From: Spinacia oleracea
Taxonomy: Eukaryota > Streptophyta > Magnoliopsida > Caryophyllales > Amaranthaceae
DNA length: 64,000 nt
NCBI RefSeq assembly: GCF_020520425.1
Contig: NC_079492.1
Coordinates: 113,123,157 to 113,187,156, forward strand
Direction: 5' to 3'
Part shown: positions 57,210 through 64,000 of the stretch, piece after piece
How positions within the stretch are numbered: position 1 is the first letter of the stretch
Layout: each line of letters begins with the position of its first letter
Program-made: the position numbers and the translations under genes
Notes under the pieces: generated by a model
What the model was told of the DNA's origin: nothing
Database searches by the model: none
Seen by the model: the letters and a program-made list of their open reading frames with translations, nothing else

Positions 57210-58007
57210 ATGTCAGCAAATTCACAAAAAATTACAACCAGGTGCCATGCTATTGATACTATTTTGCAAGGTGGAATAAGTGTTGGTGAAGTGACTGAAT
57301 TATGCGGGGATAATACGACAGGTAAAACACAACTTTGCCTTCAAACTAGTATTGCATGTCAGTTACTCCCTTCATTGGGTGGAATGTTCGGGGCAACCAT
57401 TTATATACACTCAATTGGACCATTTCCAATTCGTAGGTTGACATCTTTAATACCCTTCATTTTAGAAACCTCTCTTGATGTCAATGACAAACCCTGTGAT
57501 CATATAACAACCAAACAGGTTGAATCACCATATGAGTTACCTGACGTACTTGATTGGGTTGTAAAGTTGGTTAAACAGTCGCACAACACGTGCAGGCATG
57601 TGAGGTTAGTTGTTATCGATTCAATTGCAAGTATTTGTACTAGCCATTTCGAGAACACGGCGGTAGGGTTAGAGTCACGGACACAGTTGCTACGTGCTAT
57701 TGGATATGGTTTGAAGTCCATTGCATCCAAATACAACCTTGCCGTCCTAGTGGTCAATAATGTTGTTGATGTTTTTCCAAGTGATTCCGATTCTTCTACG
57801 CATTTCATGATGTCATCTGGAAGGAAGGTTCGCCCAGCTTTGGGTAATGTATGGACTCGGGATATAGGAACGAGGTTATTCTTATCCAAATCAATTAATC
57901 CCTCAGACCAAACTTGTGGCAGATTGTTAAGTGTCCTATTATCATCTACGCTTGAGTTAGATGTTTGTAGATTTAAAATTACCGAGAAGGGCGTTGTTGA
58001 TGCATGA
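57210..58007 (+). CDS. XRCC3/RAD51-paralogue-like RecA-fold ATPase, intronless
   Basis: RAD51 paralogues such as XRCC3 bind ATP and help RAD51 in homologous recombination in the nucleus. This 265-residue single-exon frame follows XRCC3 order. TGCEILD-like opening: TRCHAIDTILQGGISVGEVTEL. Walker A: GDNTTGKT (33-40, Lys39), followed by QLCLQ. Then IYIHSIGPFPIRRL, CDH, and Walker B RLVVIDSIAS (Asp137 after a hydrophobic strand). SSGRKVRPALGNVW and a C-terminal FKITEKGVVDA match the XRCC3 tail. Length is slightly below plant XRCC3 (about 300 residues), with a short N-terminus. Cellular plant XRCC3 genes have introns, so an intronless copy points to a retrocopy or transposon capture. The start is the first ATG of the conserved frame. 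It converges with the Ulp1-like gene, 285 bp between stops. Confidence 0.82.
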   Translation: MSANSQKITTRCHAIDTILQGGISVGEVTELCGDNTTGKTQLCLQTSIACQLLPSLGGMFGATIYIHSIGPFPIRRLTSLIPFILETSLDVNDKPCDHITTKQVESPYELPDVLDWVVKLVKQSHNTCRHVRLVVIDSIASICTSHFENTAVGLESRTQLLRAIGYGLKSIASKYNLAVLVVNNVVDVFPSDSDSSTHFMMSSGRKVRPALGNVWTRDIGTRLFLSKSINPSDQTCGRLLSVLLSSTLELDVCRFKITEKGVVDA

Positions 58008-58292
58008 ATTATATTACTTCACAGATGTTCAAAATCGGAAAATCCATATGGAGTGTTGTCTGTTTAAAATAGCTAAATCCCGAATGATCAACATGGGATT
58101 AGTACCACTTGCCATCGTGATAATATTCTAAATAAGGTCACATTTTCCTGTTTGAACAATAAATGTAGGACTTCATTCTCATAAATCCATAAACGAGTGG
58201 TTTTTTAAGCCATACGAATACTAATTACAATCCTTACATCATACGCCTCCACACACAATTCCCGGCAGATTAGATGTTTTGTTAATAGTGAT

Positions 58293-61200
58293 TCAACACG
58301 TTTTGCTTGAGAGTAATTTCAGGACGTCATTGGATTTCATGTCGTTATGATGGCTTCCCACTAAACGGCCAAGAAGGAAGTTCCTGATACCATTGTTGTT
58401 GTCCCTATAAGTCTGCAATTCAAACGAACTTGCTGTGACATTGTGTTGTGTTTGGAAATTGAGAAAGGAAAACCAATTAAGTAATTACCTCCATAATTTC
58501 TGTTACATTCTCCCGAACAGACAACAAATGCAGCATGCACAACAAACCACGATCGGGAACATTTCCAGCTATCGGATTGTTCATAATGTGCACTTTGTAA
58601 TCCGAATAATCAAAAAATGACCAAACGTCGTTCAGCGTGCGTTGATCTGGAACTTGACCAATAATGTTGGCCTGTTTTAAAGCACAACATATTTCAAGAC
58701 GGAGTGTCTACAAATCGGTGGGTTATATGAACAACCTAAAAAACAAAAACACGTACAGTCTTTGGGGCTAGTAACTCGCTGAAGGTAAGTGATGTATGTG
58801 GCTTTCTCCGAGGATCGAAAACCTTTATCACTTCTTCTCCACCAGATAAAGTAATGACCATCCGATCGCCATTGTCACATAAGGGAATATACAACTGCGT
58901 TACAAAGTCCATAATTGTATTAGTTTCGGTGAAGGATTAAAGGACGTAGTTTACACAGAAATTTAAGATTGTACCTTGTTGACATCCTTTAGAACAAAGT
59001 CCCTGTCAAAGTCTTGTTTAATCTCCGTAACCTTCTTCTCCACCAACTCCGTATACTCGTTTGAATTCATATCTGTAAGAAATATATCATCCTACACACA
59101 ATTGTTTACAGTTATTCTTATTATATCCGTTTGTGCCTAATGTTTGTGCGAAAGTGTCCTACATTTAACTTACCAATAGTGTTGGGTGGATAACGTATGC
59201 AGTTATTGCAGGGTTCTCTGTGATGTCCTTGTTCAAACAAGCACACCAAGCATCCATAATCTACAAGTGTATACTGCGATTATTAAGATTGAGAAAACTA
59301 AATTTGGTGTTCCATACACGTCTTATAAGGTGAAAACTTGTCACGCATACCTTATGATTTATTTCTCCTGATTTTTTAAATGACGCGTACAGCAAACCAC
59401 GAGATAGTGTGTGTTTACCGAACTTGAATAGAACTTGGTCGGAGTTCTTGTTTTGTGCCAGTATGATGTCCGCAATCTTTGTATGCTTAGAATGAACAAT
59501 GGCATTTGGTTTTTCCAACTCCCTGTTGTGGATGTCATCATCGGATTCAGTTTCATCATCCTCCTCATTGGTATTTGTCTTGTGTACAGACTTCTCCTTC
59601 GCATTCTTGGTTGCACCCTTTTTCTTTTTACGCGGCCTTCTACTTTTCACTGCATCCTATAATTGAATGGTACTTTGAAAATGTTATCCATGTCGTTATT
59701 GAATGATGACAAACGATATAGAAGTGTTTGTAACAATAATAGGCATAGACGAACCTCTTTGGTACTTGCTTCTTTTTGGGGAATTCTGTGCGGCCGTAGG
59801 TTAACCTTCTGCACATCCGGAAAAATGATGGGTTCACCAACAATACCTTTTCCTCGAAGATCACTCCATGGTGGTTTCGAAGCTGTTTTGGCAATCGGGT
59901 ACTCTTTACCATACACAATATCACGAACGACCTGCTCGAGAGTGTGAAGACATTGCACTATTAGCACATTGTCCATTGTATCCATATTACAATTTGGAAG
60001 AATTGAGAGATGTGGTAGTTTTTAGTAAAGTACCTCAGCTTTGCCGAATTCGCCGTTGGATCCCTTGTCAAGCGCAATGACCAAGTCCATGTCCTCGGTG
60101 GTCCAAGCACTTATGCGGGGCTTTTCTTTGCACCATAGCTTTCCTGTTTTTTGGGACTTAATTCGATCGAGATATGCAATCTATACAACGAAAAATGAAT
60201 TAATAACATAAAACATTTGTAAACAACATAAAAACCCACTGTTCACTCACCAATAACACAAAGGCAGATGGTTTTCCCGGCTCCTTACCACGACCTGTCA
60301 TCCATTCATAAACAAACCCACACCCATTCGGACGGGTTGGACACGTAGTCTTTCTTCAATAATGGTAGTAGCTTCGGTGTAATGAAGTTGTATTTGTTCA
60401 TACAAAATAGACTACCCATAGTCAATAGTATGAAATGCCTTAAAAACCAAAACCTGTCGGTCTCAATACTACATTTGTTGTAAACATGAGTGTAATCAAT
60501 TCCACTGCGAGTGTTGTACGCAGTTTCTAATTCTTCAACTTCATCGTTTCCTAACGTCATTGACTCGAAGTCTTGGTCAACAAAGGGTATGCTAGTAATC
60601 CAAGATATCATTTCCTCATCAATTGCGATTTCGTAGTCATCCCTTACTACTAGTACTTGTCTCTTCCAGTCCCACCTCTTCTCTAACCAAGTCATAAAGT
60701 GTCTATCCACTTTGTTTACCTTAAGTTCTAGAATCAAACTAAAACCCGCACTCTCAACCCAGTCTCTTCGTACTGGACACATTGCGTTCACTGCGTCTAT
60801 TACTAATTGAGAGTAAACCCTTAATGAAGTATGCTGTACCGGTAAAAGATTAAGGAGAGAAATTAAATTACAGACAAGCAAGGAATTATGGAAATTTTTA
60901 AAAACTAGTACCAATTTTATATACCGGTTTAGCCGCTTTGCTTTCACCCTTGCCGAGGGGCGGACGTCCTGGCCCTCCGGGAACCCATTTTCCAAGAGGC
61001 TTCGGACGCGTCAGTCGTTGGAACTCTGTAATAGGTGGCCTCCCTCTCTTACGCCTAGGTGGAGTACTGTCTTTGGCACTTTGTTCGGTCTCTTGTTGTG
61101 GCGTGGGTTGTGTTGTGGTGTTCATATTATTTATGAGTGTGTACAACGTCGTTCTACATTAAACAAATGGGCGTACAAACTATTATTATAAAGCAAAGTT

Positions 61201-62090
61201 ATGATAGGAAACCTATTTAGTAAGAACTTAGTACCAAATTTTATACTAACACATTTTGCTAGTCGTACCTCATAATCTGAAAAATTGAGAACGGGGCTTT
61301 GTTCACCTTTGCTAATGTTTTCCCAAATATTATCCTATTTTAACACGCACCATTGTAACCATTTCTTAGTTAATTAATTTCACATAAATCCTGGCTGTAT
61401 TAAACAAGATAAAACTATGGAAACATAAGTACTTTAGCTACATATTCATTGATCGTGGTTAACTTATTTCACCACTGTAAATTGAGTAGTACATTACCTG
61501 AGACACTCGTCTTGAATGATGGGTATATCCTCCGTCTCACTCTGTACATTTCCCTGCTGATGTACGGCCTACAAACAAATTGTTGATGGCAACAATTAAT
61601 AAGTAAATAACTGAATGAACTGAAAACCGGATTTGGGATCTTAACAAATAGGAAGTACAATAAAGCGGGTTATAAGAGAGATTTACTTTGGGGGAAACAG
61701 ACGAACCGGCTACAACCTCGTCGACAGGGCCGCCGTCGCCGTCGACGGGCGGTGTGCTTCCGGTATGTATTGGGTTGTTGGATCGGGCCATTTCTCGCAC
61801 GTCCTCGTTTTCCTCGGAAACATCGCCGACGTGTTGAGTTGTTGTCGGAGCTGTTTCAACCGTGGTAGGCTGATTAATATCTGCCCCAAGTGCGTACTCG
61901 GCAGCAATGGCGGCTACTTCCCCAAAATCATCTGCAGCAGGGTCGTCCCTAAATTGGGGGGAAGAAAAAATTGAAGCTCTTAACACATACAATTGACATG
62001 CAAATCAGAATTATTTCCGAAATAAACTCATTTAATTACTCTATAGAACATCAATCGTGAATAGACAAACAACATATTAGTCACTTACAT
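58293..62090 (-). CDS. Ulp1-like (C48 fold) transposon-type protein with AT-hook; frameshifted
   Basis: Plant Ulp1-like protein of the type carried by Kaonashi MULEs; true Ulp1 proteases cut SUMO. Exons (high to low): ...62090-62089, 61948-61687, 61568-61498, 61153-60925, 60833-60251, 60180-60034, 59931-59755, 59656-59351, 59260-59174, 59091-58975, 58894-58757, 58671-58489, 58412-58293. The phases match throughout, giving about 806 residues, except that exon 60833-60251 is 583 nt. An extra G in the run at 60323-60325 breaks the frame between NPSEW and CGFVYEWM. Features: acidic N-terminus, AT-hook RKRGRPP, a RVYSQLVIDAVNAMCPV...DWVE domain common in these proteins, a Lys-rich KKKKG stretch, and a C-terminal Ulp1-like part. 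In the last part the expected His lies in CDNGDRMVITL (no His) and the expected DCG reads PDRGLL (Arg for Cys), while FDPR keeps the Asp. It is probably inactive as a protease. The start codon appears split by the first intron. Confidence 0.72.
60323..60325 (-). other. Likely single-base frameshift in the Ulp1-like gene
   Basis: The exon has phase-0 borders on both sides but is 583 nt long. Family-like sequence before this point (KDYVSNPSEW) and after it (CGFVYEWMTGRGKEPGKPSA) is in different frames, one G too many apart. It is either a true mutation or an assembly error. Confidence 0.6.
61038..61064 (-). other. AT-hook coding segment
   Basis: The encoded PPRRKRGRPPI contains the GRP core with flanking Arg/Lys, a minor-groove AT-hook. 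It is in the N-terminal third of the Ulp1-like protein and suggests DNA contact. Confidence 0.65.
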
Positions 62091-62491
62091 GATCTTCCCA
62101 AACCGATGGTGTCGTCGGCTTCTGGTGAGTGTTTGGGTGTTTAACTGAAACCCGCGAATTGTGTTGAGTAAGAAATGATATTAATTCAAATAAAGGTAAT
62201 TTGTTTGTGAAAATGAAAACAAACCAAATAAAACAAAATGGTCAAACAATGCAATGATGTCGTCCGACATGTAGGTGAGTAGGTGTAAGCTTTTTCATTT
62301 TTCATAGTAACTTATGCTGGAAAAAAAAGGAAATTGTCTACACCCCTTTTAAATTAATAATAAATAATTTGTTACTTATGTAACAACTAAATCAAATAAA
62401 GAGACATTAATAACGTATGTTGGTTATCACGTTTAAAATATTTAAACGACATTCCGTTTAATTTGTAATTATTTTTTCAGTTATGACTCGT
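62091..62491 (-). promoter_or_regulatory. 5' leader and upstream region of the Ulp1-like gene
   Basis: On the minus strand the leader exon ends at 62089 with ATCAT/GTAAGTG. The same frame has no ATG before a stop at about 62187. The rest is AT-rich without other features. Confidence 0.4.
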
Positions 62492-63486
62492 GTTTAGACT
62501 TTCCCCCTTAGGTTGATTGACGAACATCGATTCTTCAAGACGGGGTGAAAGTGAATTAAGGAATTGGACGTTAAATGTGATATGAAGGCATATTGACTAG
62601 ACTTGCCCCCTAGGTTGATTGACGAACATCGATTCTTCAAGACGGGGTGAAAGTGAATTAAGGAATTGGACGTTAAATGTGATATGAAGGCATATTGTTT
62701 AGACTTGCCCCCTTAGGTTGATTGACGAACATCGATTCTTCAAGACGGGGTGAAAGTGAATTAAGGAATTGGACGTTAAATGTGATATGAAGGCATATTG
62801 ACTAGACTTGCCCCCCTAGGGCGATTGACGAACATCGATTCTTCAAGACGGGGTGAAAGTGAATTAAGGAATTGGACGTTAAATGTGATATGAAGGCATA
62901 TTGACTAGACTTGCCCCCTAGGGCGATACACGAACAACGATTCCTTAAGACGGGGTGAAAGTGAATTAAGTAATTGCACGTTTAATGGGATATGAAGGCA
63001 TATTGACTAGAGTTGCCCCCCTAGGGCGATTCACAAACAACGATTCCTTAAGACGGGGTGAAAGTGAATTAAGGAATGGGACGTTAAATGTGATATGAAG
63101 GCATATTGACTAGACTTGCCCCTAGGGGGATTCACGAACAACGATTCCTTAAGACGGGGTGAAAGTGAATTAAGTAATTGGACGTTTAATGTGATATGAA
63201 GGCATATTGACTAGACTTGCCCCCCTAGGGCGATTGACGAACATCGATTCTTCAAGACGGGGTGAAAGTGAATTAAGGAATTGGACGTTAAATGTGATAT
63301 GAAGGCATATTGACTAGACTTGCCCCCTAGGGCGATTCACGAACAACGATTCCTTAAGACGGGGTGAAAGTGAATTAAGTAATTGGACGTTTAATGTGAC
63401 ATGAAGGAATATTGACTAGACTTGCCCCCCTAGGGCGATTGACGAACATCGATTCTTCAAGACGGGGTGAAAGTGAATTAAGGATA
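62492..63486. repeat. Minisatellite, about ten copies of a 101-103-bp unit
   Basis: Tandem units carry TAGACTTGCCCCC, GACGAACATCGATTC, AAGACGGGGTGAAAGTGAAT, GGACGTTAAATGTGATATGA and AGGCATATTGAC in fixed order. Two unit variants occur (GACGAACATCGATTCTTC and CACGAACAACGATTCCTT), in the order A A A A B B B A B A. The array starts about 400 bp upstream of the Ulp1-like gene. Tandem repeats near element ends are known in some Mutator-like elements. Confidence 0.93.
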
Positions 63487-64000
63487 TGGAGATTTCACGG
63501 AATACGAAGGACGACTTGATTGCATAATTACTAAAATAATTACATATGAATACGTAACGAGAAGTATTAATTTTCATACACGCTAAATTAAATAAAAGTA
63601 TACTTTAATTAAAGACACATACAAACTATTATATTAAATTATATATCTGGTGCAAAGTGGACCCGGTCAATCATTACAAGCACATGTATTGGGTTGTTTG
63701 CTTATTGGCTGCAACATCAACTATCTGTATTGGCGGGAAAACACATTTCGTCTATAATAAATATGCATACCATATAAAAATGCGAATTTTCCCCCTATTG
63801 ACTTACGTAATGTGATATGTTTTATTTCGTACAAACAGTTATTTAATTGTTTATACCAAAAAATTAAAGAATCACATTGTAAATAAACAGTGGCTGTTCC
63901 CGCCATTTTAAGCATCATCCACTCTTCTATACCTCACGGCTGTGTAAGATTAGTGGTATATAAAGAACAAGGTTGTAGTAGTAGCCATATTCAAACAAGC
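63487..64000. other. Right-edge spacer
   Basis: AT-rich, no coding frame of note. A TATA-box-like TATATAAAG at 63957 on the plus strand may belong to a gene or element starting beyond the window. No terminal inverted repeat matching the left side (51.8-52.6 kb) could be found. Confidence 0.3.

Noticed and set aside
59435-59947. Plus-strand frames opposite the Ulp1-like gene
   Set aside because: Shadows of the minus-strand exons. They lack splice logic and family features.
61269-61311. Additional exon of the Ulp1-like gene
   Set aside because: It has plausible splice sites and an open frame, but including it puts a stop eight codons into the next exon. Skipping it keeps the frame.
62492-63486. 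CRISPR array
   Set aside because: Units of about 101 bp are contiguous without unique spacers, and the genome is a plant.

Overview
This window is nuclear DNA of a flowering plant: spliced genes with GT-AG introns, AT-rich spacers, and dense nested plant transposons. The many Stowaway MITEs with CTCCCTCCGT ends and the frequent ACTCCGTA remnants suggest Caryophyllales, perhaps Amaranthaceae (spinach or beet relatives). That placement is a guess from repeat style, not a database result.

Layout. The first 13.5 kb is genic. A phototropin-1 blue-light receptor kinase gene lies on the minus strand (1299-9527, 22 coding exons, 993 residues). Upstream of it is a small minus-strand gene of unknown function (12926-13150). 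From 13.6 to 18.4 kb there are only MITEs and Helitrons. A three-exon CHX-type cation/H+ exchanger gene follows on the plus strand (18802-21444, 799 residues), then an intronless DUF4228/PADRE-domain gene on the minus strand (25670-26305). From 26.5 to 51.8 kb the sequence is repeats: two tRNA-type SINEs with target-site duplications, a 2.7-kb Mutator-like element with 9-bp duplications, a small CACTA element, Helitron ends, degenerate tandem arrays, microsatellites, and a 6.7-kb LTR retrotransposon derivative inserted in a MITE.

The most unusual part is 51.9-64 kb. It holds a complete FAR1/MULE-type transposase gene (52662-55560, plus), an intronless intact XRCC3/RAD51-like RecA-fold ATPase (57210-58007, plus), and a large Ulp1-like gene on the opposite strand (58293-62090, minus). 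The Ulp1-like gene has an AT-hook, appears to lack its catalytic Cys and His, and carries a one-base frameshift. About ten copies of a 101-bp minisatellite follow. Transposase plus opposing Ulp1-like gene resembles the Kaonashi (KI-MULE) class of Mutator elements. A RAD51-paralogue ATPase between them is not something I know from that class and is the main candidate for a new system. I could not find the outer ends of such an element, so the single-element reading is inference.

I see no tRNA, rRNA or CRISPR locus. Exon coordinates were derived by hand from reading frame, splice sites and family knowledge.
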